From the NCBI RefSeq assembly GCF_009727055.1, contig NC_052356.1:6770002-6834001 (forward strand): a stretch of 64,000 nt of DNA, written 5' to 3'. The notes beneath the pieces are model-generated. The model did not search any database and was not told the origin of the DNA. It was given only the letters and a program-made list of their open reading frames with translations. The position numbers and the translations under genes were made by a program. The DNA is from Benincasa hispida. Lineage: Eukaryota > Streptophyta > Magnoliopsida > Cucurbitales > Cucurbitaceae. Below, piece after piece: positions 22,360-34,740 of the stretch (position 1 is the first letter of the stretch; each line of letters opens with the position of its first letter).

Positions 22360-23614
22360 GTAATGGAAAGAACTTAGTTCAACAATGCATAGAAGCTAAA
22401 CGCCAATGAAATATGATCTTAAAAAATACAATAAATTTTAAGGCTCCAATTTATACAAAATTTAATATGACCTCTGATTGAACTACAAATTTAAATTTAC
22501 AGATTCACATGATTTTACTAGAGGCAAGGGAGAAATATAGTGGTAAAAATGGTAGAAAAGGAGTTGAATAAAGAAATCTAAACGAACAACGCAGGGGTAG
22601 GTAAGCACCAACCTATTCTGAAGAATATCAGAAGCAAAATTAACTTAATAATAGGATCCATGCATCTCACTCCTTCAACCACTGGAGAGAGAAAAAACAA
22701 AGTTACCAGAAAAAGAAAAGAGTATTCACAGCAAAAGCGATTACGTATTCAATTCACTAAAGAAAGGGGCAACAGAACCAAACATAGGGTTGTCAAATCC
22801 TTTACACAATTTCTTAAAATCAAGAAACTGAGCTAGAAACAAAATTTCAAGCAGATATAAATTGTTTTATCAGATAAAATCTCAACAAGCATCCATAAAA
22901 TCATAAATTAAACATATCTTCAAGGCTTAATCCACTTTGTTCATGCAAAACCACCCTCAAAACCAAAAACAAGCTAAAATCAGAAAGACCCACCTGAACA
23001 AAACGCAAAAGAAACACACCATACAATCACTTAGCCACTAAACCAGAAAGGAGAGGCGAATAACTCGAGCATTAACAAAACCCAGAACAAGCAAGAGTTA
23101 AAAAGAAGAGAATAGAAATTCCTCGATTGGAAGAGCAGAAAAACAGAGCATTAACCCGACAAAAAACAAAAATCAGGAACAAGAAAACCAAGAAGGAAAA
23201 TGGGATGTCCTACAAGTATCGGTTATAGGGATCTCGTGCTCATAAATTTCCGAGATCGTGTTGGGATTCCGAGAGACAGGCCTCGCGATCAATGAGGGCC
23301 CACCAAAATTCCGGCCTTCAGAAACTTCCAGCCACTTTTTTCCCTCCCGAATTTTTCCAGCATCCAAACAGAAGAAACACCATCAAATTTAGGGGAAAAA
23401 GAAAGAGATTGTCATGAATATTCCTTACTTTGCGTTGAAATGGCGAAGAAACACAAAGGCTAGATTTTCTCCTTCTCCTCCTCCTCCGAAAACGAAGGGG
23501 AGTATTAATCTCTCTGCCCAACAATTGAACACAGCTTTTTCTTTTCACTTTCTGAAACAGAGAATTCGGAATGATTTCATCAGAAAAGCTACAAAGCTTA
23601 AAATACAGAGTTTC

Positions 23615-23632
23615 GTCAAATATATATAGAGA
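23615..23632 (-). promoter_or_regulatory. Likely TPST core promoter (TATA)
   Basis: On the minus strand the sequence reads TCTATATATATTTGACG, a TATA-like element upstream of the TPST exons. Downstream, at about 23433, is a good donor, AAA|GTAAGG, that could end a 5' UTR exon. Transcription start is inferred near 23590. There is no experimental support. Confidence 0.4.
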
Positions 23633-24120
23633 GACAAAGATGGACAGAGTTTGACAACGCGAAAAGACGTTATAAGACCGCCTACGAAACCGTGAGGGGT
23701 AAAATTGTAAAATAAACCTTAGTAGAAATGCATTTGATGATTTTCCGATTGATTTTGGATCGAATGGTATAATATAATCAATCTAAAACAAAGAGACGGT
23801 GTCAAAAAAAAATATCAAGGTTCAAGTCGAAAAAATGGATCTGGCGTGCGATAAGATTATTCTAATGTTGTTTCGAGATAACTTAGATCCTCTACTCATA
23901 TAAATATATCATCATAGTTTCAGAAAGTTTATTCTCACACTTAAAATCTTAAACTTCCCGACATTTTCACTCTCTGCATTCAAAATAAAAGTGTATGATG
24001 TGCATTATACCATTTACAAATTTTCATTTCTTTTATGAAGGTTATACTCTTTTCTCTATACGAATTTTAACATCAACAAGTTTCTAGATTTGAATTTAGT
24101 GGTTATTAGTCTAAATGTTC

Positions 24121-24192
24121 ATTGACTATTTTCCTTTCTCTTTCTTCTTCCTCTTTTTCCTCTTTCCTCTCTTTCTCTTTCTCTTTCTCTTA
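24121..24192. repeat. CT-rich microsatellite upstream of TPST
   Basis: A long pyrimidine tract of TTTCTC/TTCCTC words about 500 bp upstream of the likely TPST promoter. Confidence 0.6.
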
Positions 24193-24639
24193 ATGATTAA
24201 CATATATGTTGCTATATTGAGATATCCAGAGACATTGATATCAATATCAATTTTTAATCATTGCTTACTTATTTAATTAAATTGTTTTTATAAATTATTT
24301 GGTGCATACAAATATTTATCGATATATCTATAAATTGAGATTTTGATATCAAATGTCGATATAGCTATTTTAATTATTCATTAATACTTCTAAAGCAACA
24401 AATAAACGAGGTTAATTCCACGTCTAGAGAGGAGGGAGTATCAAATCAAATTTGAAAAGTTGAACAAACTAAAAAGGTTTTATTCCTTCCAAATATAAAT
24501 TCCTTTTAATTTTATTTTTAGACCAAAAATCTCTTTAAATTTCAACAATCATCCTCTTCAAAAATTAATCATTTTTCAATTGCTAAATCTTTTCCTTCAG
24601 AAAAGCTAAATTCTTTCCTTTCTTCAAGCTACACTTTTC

Positions 24640-25245
24640 CATCTTATGAGTGATTATTTGTTATCATTGAGAAGTTATTTTTGAGTACTTAAAATTTGAG
24701 TAATCTACTCTTATGAGAGTTTTTATTTTTTGTGGGAATTCAATTGCATTATTTCATTATTGGTTTTTGTAATAAAGTGTGAGGGCACATTGGAATTTAA
24801 GTGTAGTGGTTTAATCCAGACTTCGAAAAATGATTTTGTAGTGGTTTGACTTTCAACCCATTGAAAAAGATTGAAATAGGTTGGATCCTCAACCTACAAA
24901 AGGATAAGTTGTAGTTTGACTCTTGAACCCATAAAAAGAGTGGTAAATTGGTTTGGTTCTCATCCATAAGAGAATCCTTGCGAAATATACTCAAGAATGA
25001 GTCTTGGGGAGTGGAATAGAGATTTTGAATCACTATATAAAAATTATCGGTGTCATCTCTCTTTCTCTCTACTCTTTAATTAATGTCGTTTAGTTATTTT
25101 ATGTTTTCAATTATTTCATTAATTTAAAATTGATTAAATTTGACTGTAAATCTCTTGAACAAATTTTTTTAATTTTTTGAAACAACCCTAATCACCCCCC
25201 TTCCCCCTCTATATGTTGTTATACAATCCTACAGTTTCACATCAA
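24640..25245 (+). repeat. Possible Ty1/copia LTR 3' portion
   Basis: Words typical of copia LTR ends occur in order: repeated GTAGTGGTTTGACT/AACCC motifs, then GAATGAGTCTTGGGGAGTGG, ATCACTATATAAAAATTATC, and an ending resembling the common AATCACCCCCC...ACAATCCTACA terminus. No primer-binding site follows and no coding partner is adjacent, so it would be a solo or truncated LTR. Confidence 0.4.
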
Positions 25246-27750
25246 CTTCTTTATTGAAGATTTCATCATGCAGAGACTTTCAAGCTTCAACTAGAGACCA
25301 ACAACGGTTTCTTGATCAACAATCTCAATGATGATGTCATCAACTAAATATAGCGTGATTGTTGAATGAGCTTTCTCCTCTAGACTATTCAACTCATTGT
25401 CATCTACATATGCTATCTTCAATTTTTTAAAAAGCGATGCCCACAGCCTCTACTGCCTTAATAGGGATCATATCTTGATCTGGCATAGATAATAAAAAAA
25501 AAAAAATCCCAATGAATTTATTGATCTTCAAGCTTAAAGCAAACATCTTTCTTAAAAAAAAAAAAAAAGTACCAAATTCCAAGTCCTAACATTTTGGCTC
25601 TCTCGTACAAATTTGTTGTGACAAAAAAAGTCAACCAAAAAAAAAAAAAAAAAAAAAAAAAAGAAGATGAATGACACAAAGTGGTTACTAACAATGTGTT
25701 AGTTACATCCATGGCTAGAGGGAGAACTAAGTTTATAAACTAGAAGAGACCAAAATACAGAATATAGAGATAATGATAAAGCATCGTGAAAGAAACCCAA
25801 AGCCATAAAGTCCTTTTATACTACTTGAAACTCATTATTTTACTACCCTTTTTAGAAGTAGGAATCCATCCTTATTCCTTTTAGATGTAGTAACTCATGA
25901 CTTTTCTATTCCTCTTGGACGTGAGACAAAAAAGTTCAACACATATCAACATCTTCCTCTCATGAAAGATAGTAAGTTCACGTTTTCACGCTCCATTTGT
26001 TCAGTATAACAATTGAAGATGGGTAGATTGTATTCAAACCTTTGATCTCTTGAACAAGAACGTAGGTCTATAATATTTTTGTGTGAAGATGAAGTTATTG
26101 TGATATCTTCGAATACATTTTAACAAGTAACTAAAACATATTCTAAGGTATATTTCTAAACAAAGTTTAGACTAGAATAGATGGTAAAATGATGGTTCCT
26201 AACATGTTCATACTTTTAACTCACCCTATCCTCTTCTTTTTCCTCTCCTTTTACTCATATCCCTCAACCCTTTTCTTCTTCCTTTTCCTCCCTTTTTTTT
26301 CTTTTTTTCTTGTCAAAAGCATGGTTATGTTAGTTATTACATTATATGTGTATATTAAAATTTAGATGTTCAAATGTCATCTCATATTGTAGCTAGAAGT
26401 ACATATATACCAATTTATGTAATTAAGTATTAATGTAGTGGTTATAGATGGTACATTATAGATTCTCAAATCCCAAATCATTGCTTGTGATGTAATATTC
26501 TAATATCGATGAATTTGTAAACACGACTATCATGTTTTTAACATTATTTTACTACTAGTAGTACTTTACTTAATATAAGACTTTTCCATTAGAAAAATGT
26601 CGATATTTATAGTAAAAGAAAGTGAAACATTTGTGAATATTGAAACGTAAAAGGAGATTTAATTATATAGATTTAATTCATGGTTAGAAATTTCAAATAG
26701 GATTATGATGTTTCATGTGTAAATTTAACATATATGAAATTTAAATTTGTAGTTTCTTCCATTTGAATGAGTTTTTTTTTTTTTTATTTTAGTCAAATAA
26801 CAAACTCAATTAAGTTAAATTTGATAAATATTTCAATTTTTTATTTATTTAATTTTTATTTTTATTTTGAAAAATTACTAATTTGTTAGTCTAATAAATA
26901 ACAACTTGTTTCTGTAGCATCTCATTCCAAATTTAAGAGTTCTCTTCTCTGTCTTTCTTTTGATCTAGGGTTGAATTGAGAGTAAGTATTCAAGAATTCT
27001 ACTAGATCTGAATAGTTCAACTTTGCAGTTCCATCAAAATTAGCCATTTATCTTTACAACAACGCTTATTAGAAGTGTGCTTCAACTACCTTTTAACGTT
27101 ATTAGAAGTGTGTTTCAATTACCTTTTGAATCTCCACACGCTATTAAGATTTTCATAAGTTCTTGGTTATTTCAATTTTTAATACTCGTTATATTCTTTG
27201 GCTTACTTTTCAATTTTAACATTATTATTGTATCAAGTTGAGGGGTAAATAGATTTCTAGTGTATTGAATTCTTATATATATATATATCATTTCCCTAAT
27301 AAAAAGGACAACAATTTTTTTATTGTTTGAAAAACTAAACATTTTTTTTTCTAAAACTTTATTGTTTTCTATTCTTTTAATTTAAATTAACTAAAATTTA
27401 TTATAAAAGAAAGTACGTGAGTATTTGACCCACTGTTCTTGACACGACCCCACTTTAAAAAGTAGCCTTTCATAGTTGATTAAGATATGTTTTCTCCTTT
27501 TATTATGGTTAGACTTTGGCATTTCATTCTTTATAATTATAGCTTTAATATGTATTTCCTTTCTTTCTATACATGAAAAGTTGTAACAATTTTCACCCTA
27601 AAAAATGAGCTCACAACTATTTTTCTCACAAATGGTCTCTTCTCCTTTAAAAATGGAAAACTAACATGAAAAGCTCTCAAACAAATTCATTTTTCTTTTC
27701 TTTAACAACCTTTGAAAAGAAGAAATAGATTTAACAATGTTTTGGTGAAA
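25245..27750. other. AT-rich intergenic DNA, no gene recognised
   Basis: It holds poly-A tracts (25552-25568, 25638-25663), a CT-rich tract (about 26230-26305) and a poly-T tract (26772-26784). No open frame carries a recognisable domain. Confidence 0.5.
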
Positions 27751-27771
27751 ATGAGTGTACATATTTAAATT

Positions 27772-27994
27772 TTGTGGGAAAAACATTCTCATCACAAACA
27801 TACTGTTGCAACGAAAATGATCATTTTGTCACCAAAATATTGTGTCAAAACGAGGTTCTCGTCGCAAGCATGTTCAGATGAAAATTTTACTTTCGTCTCT
27901 AAGATTGTGACGAAAAATGTTTTTGTTGTAATGTTGGGACGATTTATTTCTCGTTATAATACTTTCACCGCTAAAGATAATATTTCTTATAGTG
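27772..27994 (-). mobile_element. Terminus of a CACTA-like DNA transposon
   Basis: On the minus strand the segment begins CACTATAAGAAATATT at 27994, close to the CACTACAAGAAA terminal inverted repeat of plant CACTA elements. It carries several internal GACGAAA/TTTCGTC words, the kind of subterminal repeats seen in such elements. The other terminus was not located, so this is a degraded or truncated copy. The open frame across it is not protein-like. Confidence 0.45.
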
Positions 27995-27999
27995 ACGTC

Positions 28000-29400
28000 T
28001 GTAAGTTAAATTTTTATGTATTTTAAGTAAAGAATAAGGTAGTATCGAGGGTATTTGGGGCACCAACTTAAAGTTGGTGAAGTGGGTTATTATAGCTCAC
28101 TCTATGTTTGGGTCTTCAAATACAATAGTAATATTTACAATAACTATTTATAACCTATAATTAAGTATAGTAAATGTTATTTCAAAACTCTATTTGCTAC
28201 ACTATTTACTATTTTCCACTATTCCTATCTTTCTTTTTATTATTGTGTGTTTACTATTTTCTATCCAGACTAAGATAATCTGCACCCCAAATATAGACCA
28301 TTATAACTCAGAATAAAAAATTTTACACCCTCAACACATACTATTATAACTCATCAACTATAATAACCAATTCAACGTTCCAAATGCTCCTTTAATGTTT
28401 TTAAGTAAGCATTTAAAACGTGCACTAATTTCCATTTTTCTCTTTGTAGGTCATCTGGAAATCTTTCTTTTTTAGAACAGAATTATTTGGTTTTTTTTGT
28501 TGTTGATTTGCTATATTGAAAGGTTTAAATTTTGAACTTTTTAATTGACCAAATCCAATCAATAAAAGGTATGGCTCCATTTAACACAATATAGTTTAAA
28601 ACCTAACTAAAACATTGGTCAATTATTAAGGCAAATATGTCATAAAGTCAAATAAGGTGCTCTCTTACATTATTAAACTAAAAATATTTTTTTTAGTTCA
28701 ATAACATATATGGGCGGAGATAATTTAAACCTCAACTTCTAATCTTTAGATCAATAATATATGTTTTAGCCAATTATTATACTTAAGTTAAGTGACTGGG
28801 TATATGATGGACGACCATATGGCTAATCCATATTGAGTCTACACATGAGCATCATATGAATAAATCCTCAATTGAGTTGTAATCAAGATTTTAAATATCA
28901 ATTTTGATGAAAATTTTAAAGTCTTCCCTTTTATGTAAATATTGATGGAAATATTAATAAAATGTCAATATTAGATGGATATTTATAGAAAAAGATAAAA
29001 GATATATTTAAATTAACAAGTAAGCGTTTCACAAATTTTTATTATTAATATTAGGTCACATTTTCCATATCTTTATTATATTTCATCTATTTTTTAGGAT
29101 ATAACTAAAAATGTTGATTCCTTGGTTGTTATCGAATTTATAGACATGAAAATGCCAACATGTCAAATGAATATTTAAAACCAAGATTGTAATGGACAGT
29201 GACAGTTCCTAGGTAAAATATTTGAGTCTATGTATAAAAGTATTACTTTTGGGTTAACGCCCTTTTTTTTCTTCTAATAATAATTTATTCATTCATTTCA
29301 AAAACAAAATATTAATAATTTGTTTATTGAGGTGTGCTCTCACATGTTTCATTTATATCCTCGAGACATAGCAATCATACTTTTTGGAAATTTTTTTTTT
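28000..29400. other. AT-rich intergenic DNA with a possible SINE piece
   Basis: No gene recognised. At about 28705-28790 the minus strand carries words resembling a tRNA-derived SINE (GATCTAAAGATTAGAAGTTG then AGGTTTAAATT, a decayed B box). Confidence 0.35.
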
Positions 29401-29403
29401 TTA

Positions 29404-29745
29404 AGTTAAAATACTATTTTGGTTTCTATATTTTGAAGTTTGTTCAATTTTAGTTTTTATTTTTAGTTGTCCAATTTTAATCTATATATTTTCAATAAAT
29501 CTTAAATTTCGTTCATATTACTGCTAATCTATTGTTGATTTTTTTAAAAAATCATTTTATTATCTATTAACATACTATACATTTTTAGAATATATATTGT
29601 ATTTTTTGTATAAAAATTATTATTATATTTGACTAATTTCAGTAAAAATTAACTTTGAAAAACTAAATTTAAGAGAGATTGAAAAAACATGCACTAAAAT
29701 TGAACAAGCTTTAAAGTATATGGACCAAAATGATATTTTAATCTT
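29404..29745. mobile_element. Fold-back MITE, ~340 bp
   Basis: The left end (TTAAAATACTATTTTGGTTT...) and the reverse complement of the right end (TTAAAATATCATTTTGGTCC...) match over about 50 bases, through TTGTTCAATTTTAGT. The interior is noncoding. This is a non-autonomous element with long terminal inverted repeats. Confidence 0.7.
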
Positions 29746-30099
29746 ATTTTTATTTTTAAAAACTTTTAGGGAGAACATTTTTTTGTCACATCTTTATTAA
29801 AAATTATACTATTTTTTTTTAATAGAAAAATTATAGATATAAAATACGAGACCTTAAATGTTTTTAAATAAATAAAGTATAAATTAAAAATGAACTTAAA
29901 ATTTTAAGTTTAGATCGGATGTAAATGATGAATTGAGAGCCACAATTAAATTTTGAAGTTGTTGAGAGATTGGGATATTTCATCTTTTGGTCGATAATAC
30001 ATTATATTTATAATTAGTTGAGCTATGGTCAATGATGTGTCGGGGTCGTAAATGATTCAGAAAATTATTAACAATAATCAAGGTCAAGTGCAAGTGTAC

Positions 30100-32659
30100 T
30101 GTCACACCTCCTCCCATATTACCTTCTTAATCCATAAGAGAATGTGACGGCAATGGTTACCAACCCTTTTGTGGCACCCATTACCTAACTATCCTCCTTA
30201 ACCTGTTCAAGAAACCCTGGATCCCATATACAACATTCAGTAAACTTAGAAAAACTTTAAAAACAACCTCAGAACACCAGGGTCCAACATATAACATAAA
30301 TACATCATATTAATAATTACAGAGTTTAGTAGGTCTCGACATTCTTCACTAGTCCCTAGTATGAACAACACATATGTACAGACATGGACAAAATAGAAAC
30401 CTAGTACGTCATTGTAGTCTTTAAGTTAGTCTTGAGTCCTTGAGTGATAGAGCAGCAGGGCAGCTAACCTTCAAGGAGATGATCACTACCTGGGGAAAAG
30501 GAAAACATTTGAAAGAATGAGCTACTAGCCCAGTGAGTGACTAATAAGACTTTAATTATCATGCTTAAAACTGAAAAACTGCCAAGCAAACTCATACTTA
30601 AAACTTTTAAACATAGAATCTCTAGAGTCATTAAAACATCATAACTCCTTAAAACCTTGTTGAGAGAGAATCCTTTTGCTCAATCCTCCAACCTTTATCC
30701 TTAGTGGTGTAGAGTAATCTCAATACAACTGATGCCAGCTCTACCTACGTGCACGTGGTAATAACTAACTACCCCATACCTTAGGTATTATAGCCCAGAT
30801 ACCTTCTCAATCTTACTGTCCTTCAGTATTGGGTTCATCATAAACATCATAAAATCTTACTCAATAAAACATGTACATAAAAGCATAGTAACATGAAACA
30901 TATGCTTTAACATCCTTATCCTAAAATCATGAACTTCTAAAGCATGCTTGTAACATAAAGTATATAAATACTTGAATATGCTTTCACAACTTTTTTAAAC
31001 TAAGACATGCGTTAATAGGCACTTTAAATTCAGTTTGCTTGGAAAACTTCTTCATAAGCTAGCATAACTCTAAACTTTTAAAGTAAAACATGTGTCTACT
31101 AAAACATTAGAAAAACACTTAGTTTTGTCACTCGCAACTCTAGGCGTCCTTCCTAGGGTTGATAAGCCTTCCCTATTGGCTTTAACACTGTGGAAATTAT
31201 AAACATGTTTGGTCAATGCTATAAGTCCCCTTGTGAGACTAACTCTCATAAACAAGCTTAACATTCAACTTAGAACATCATTTTCCATCTCAGCGCATAC
31301 CTTCCTTATGTGTTCAACACTTTGAAAATTCCTTGAATGTTAATGATGAACCATATGACCAACTAGCACCTTCTATGCACCAGCGCAAAGTCTATGCGCT
31401 CATTCGGCCCCTCATCACCGCAATACCTCAACACCAACACGTGCCCTATCGCCCACAACATAACCCTTGCGCCCATGCCTTGCATGCATTCTGGCACAAC
31501 GTCTCGCATCAACCTCATCTTGCACGCGCCTACAACTTGTCGATTGAGTTGCTTGCTTGCTCAATGGTTGCAGCTACCTGTTTATTCAAACAAAAAATTC
31601 CAGATTCATCTTTGAGCTCGAATAACTTATTTTTCAAACCTTTTCTTGAAAATTTTCTTCTACAAACTTGTTTAAAAATGTCTTAGCTTACTTACCTTAA
31701 ACTTTGAGTTTCAAACTTCTCGTGATCTGGTCAGAATCCTTCGATCTCTACTTCTGGCCCAAATTCATCTAAGAACCTGACCTTCTGAAGAATCCTTCAG
31801 ATTTCAACTCGAATCTCTAATAATTTCCTCTCAGCAGTAAGGGTCATCAACTACACTCATCAATCGTTTAAATGGCTCTAGAATCACCTCTTTTGCACAA
31901 GTAGGTTGCTCAAACCGACCCTTTGAACTGAGGCATTCTTTTTATACTATGAATTGCATGTCTCCCTTTAAACCTTAGGCTACCATCTCACTCACTAAGT
32001 GGATTTAATTCTTCTAACCTTGACAACTGGCCCACTAGTAGGTGATTAAGTTGAGAACTCCTTTTGATCCAATGCATAGTTCCTTAATTCATTGCAAGGC
32101 TCACACTTGACGTTCACAACTAATTGGTCAGCATATACCTCAGCGCATCTTGTGTCCATTGCCTTGTCCCCTGGTCATCGCATAGCTTCCTTGCACACAA
32201 CCCTTCGCCTAGCCAACGTACACCATCATATGCACTTGCTGTTGCCACAGCATCTAAGGCAACCTTGCCCATGCCACACACGTCCAAGCTCTCTAACCTC
32301 ATATAAGGATTGGTCATCGCATAGCTCACGCCCAACACATGGCTTCCTCTCCCTTAGCCAACACTTCAGCGCCTTACTCCTTGCCTCAATGCCCGACTGG
32401 TGCTCATCCTAACCACAATATGCTTAGGTTGCCGCATACCTCAACAAGACCTTCAATGCAAGGCTTCCATACTTAGCCAAATCTTCTTCCTTTAACCATA
32501 CATATCTATCCTTTAGCATCCGAGAGCCTAAATATTCCATACTTAATATTTTTCTTCTTCTTTTATCTTTCTCACGCTTCTTCCCTACAACATAACATTA
32601 ACTCATTCTTAAACTTAATTAACATGCTTAAATAGGAAAAATAGGGTTCAGGGTTTACA
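30100..32659 (-). repeat. Solo LTR, chromovirus-type Ty3/gypsy
   Basis: On the minus strand it begins TGTAAACCCTGAACCC and ends GGAGGAGGTGTGACA, about 2.56 kb, with TG...CA termini and text typical of Tekay/Del-type LTRs (CACTGGGCTAGTAGCTCATT). No internal domain is present. Flanks TGTAC (30095-30099) and CATAC (32660-32664) are a possible decayed 5-bp duplication. Open frames within it (31333-31686, 32092-32412 and others) are not protein-like. The surrounding DNA joins well if it is removed. Confidence 0.6.
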
Positions 32660-32664
32660 CATAC

Positions 32665-33850
32665 ACTATTAGCAAGTAGTAAAATAGAGGTATTTCGAGT
32701 AACGTTTCCCACGAGACTAGTATGTGAAATTCAACTTTAAAGAAAGAGTTCTCGAAATAAATCGAGTGGTAATTAGTGAAAGTAAGTGGATGTTGGGTTG
32801 ATTGCAAATAAAATAAGATAATTAATGATAATAAACAAGGGATTCAAGTCAAGCTTCAACTCTTAGGTAAAATTCCTTGAGGCATTACGGTCGAACTATC
32901 TTAACCATTATAAACCAAGATCAATTTTTATTCAACCTTGATTTCCAAGCACTCTTAGAAGATTAAGTAATCGGACCTATAATGTCTATGGCTAAAATAG
33001 TTTAGATAATTACATGTCGTTTTTTAGTCCTCTAGTATGTCAAGTCTAAGGTCACATGCCGTCCTATGCCTAGGCTCTAAGTCATGTATTCTTTTGTGAA
33101 CTCTGACTTTTCTTAATATGAAGACTTAACTAGCATGCTAACTTAAAAGACCAATTAATTAACAATAAACATGATTTTCAACAGAATAAATAGTTGAAAG
33201 GACGGGGTGCAATGCTTCACATTTTCTCAATTTCTTATATTCCCTTTAGGGCATCTAATAGACTAAGTCCCTTAAGAATTTAGCTTTTGATGAAAAAGAA
33301 CAATGCTAATTTGATTGAATTTAGCTTTTGATGAAAAAGAATAATACAACTTGATTCTAAAGCAGGCCAAAATGGAACTTAATTGCATCAACGAGAAAAA
33401 TAACGTGAAAATTACACATTTTCCCTAGCTCCTATGGTGCCATGCTCAACGCTGTAAGATAGAATGCTCAATTTCATGCAAAGCACACAATGCCACGATG
33501 CTTCCTTAGAGCGCCATAATGCTCTGAAGTTTTGGACTGGTTGATGAAGTGCCCTCAACATGGTTACTCGAACTAGTTGCCAGATCCAAGTGTTTTACAA
33601 TGGGTTGTCGGGCACCACTAAATCAATACTTGATGTTGCTGCAGGAAGTTCGATCTTCTCACAAAAAACAAAGGAGGTCTGGACTTTGCTGAAAGCATAA
33701 CCACAAAAAATTATAACTGATCACCTGAGAGAGATACAACTAGAGTAATTAGTCTATATGAGCTTGATGAGGTAACTACACTAAAGGCTTACTGGCCATC
33801 TTAACTAACACTTTGAATTAAATTGTTGTTTTAGGTAATCCACAGTCAAT
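32665..33850 (+). pseudogene. Athila-type gypsy remnant with gag fragment
   Basis: A noncoding leader-like stretch is followed at about 33,530-33,830 by a frameshifted gag. It reads CPQHGYSN, then VFYNGLSGTTKSILDVAAGS, then SPERDTTRV.SLYELDEVTTL, which match the conserved order of Athila/Tat gag proteins. Stops interrupt it. It is probably the same element that the 30.1-32.7 kb solo LTR entered. Confidence 0.6.
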
Positions 33851-34225
33851 AACATTGATGGCGGCGACCAGTGCATATCTGATGATGGAGACTCCTGATG
33901 TGCATTAGATGAACTATGCGCACCAAAATCAAGGCCAACAAGGATATCATGCTTGACCTTCTCAAACTCTGTCCACTCACTATAACCCAAGTTTGTGCTA
34001 TCACGAAAGTTTTTCTTATGCTAACACTAGAAATACCTTGCAGGTTCCTCAGGATTTCCTAGCAGGTTGAAAGGAAGCCTTCTATTAAGGAGCTGATGTG
34101 TGATTTTATTAATAAATTGTGGAACAGAATGACCATGGTAAAGAACACAGCGGACAATCATGGGAAGGTCACTCAGTACATAGAGACTCAAGTTAGGTAG
34201 ATGGCCACGATGATCATTGTGTTGG
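33850..34225. other. Unassigned, probable retroelement remnant
   Basis: Two short minus-strand frames (33805-33990 and 34027-34251) have no recognised domain. Their position between an Athila gag fragment and a copia LTR piece suggests decayed retroelement DNA. Confidence 0.3.
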
Positions 34226-34229
34226 TGTT

Positions 34230-34740
34230 GACAATCAACAAGCAGAAGCAAATAGGATTTTAAGCACTCTAACTACATTAATTTCATATTCAAAGCATGC
34301 TTGTTCATTTTCCAGAAAATAGGGTTTCAAGAAATTATCTTTGTAGAATTCTTCAAATCAGCAACCATTTGCTCGAATTTCTTCTTAAACAGCTTGTAGA
34401 CCACCACTTGATATTCCCTACTATCCTCTAGGTCTTTAGATTGGGCGGTGGAACCCAAAATGAGGTTCAATTAAGGGGAGATTTAGAGGATTTCTTTGAT
34501 TTTGGTGTAAGATGATAGAGAGAACCTTTCTCTCATTATATCTCAATTTTCAATTGCATGTCCTACTCCATTTTCAGCCAAATTCCCTCCGTTTGTTAAA
34601 TCAACACATACAATTCAGAAAGAGCTATGTAACTCTAAAAAAAAGGCAACTGAAATGCTATATAGCTCTAAAAAAAACTTCAACTGGAATGCCATGTAGC
34701 TCAAACCATTTTGTAATAAAACTTTGAATTCAAAGTGCTC
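34230..34740 (-). repeat. Copia LTR fragment
   Basis: It shares word order with the left (3') end of the solo LTR at 55.7 kb: AAGCATGC, GGGTTTCAAGA, TTTGTAGAATTCTTCAA, then GATTGGG(C/T)GGTGGAACCCAA and CAATTGCATG. Both ends are indistinct. No primer-binding site or coding partner was seen. Confidence 0.5.

Noticed and set aside
23173..23548. Minus-strand frames near the TPST promoter as an independent gene
   Set aside because: They sit in the likely 5' UTR/first-intron region, one begins at a GTG, and neither shows homology; kept only as candidates for TPST exon 1.
31333..32412. Plus- and minus-strand frames of 60-117 codons
   Set aside because: Inside the chromovirus-type solo LTR, overlapping in several frames, with no conserved motif.
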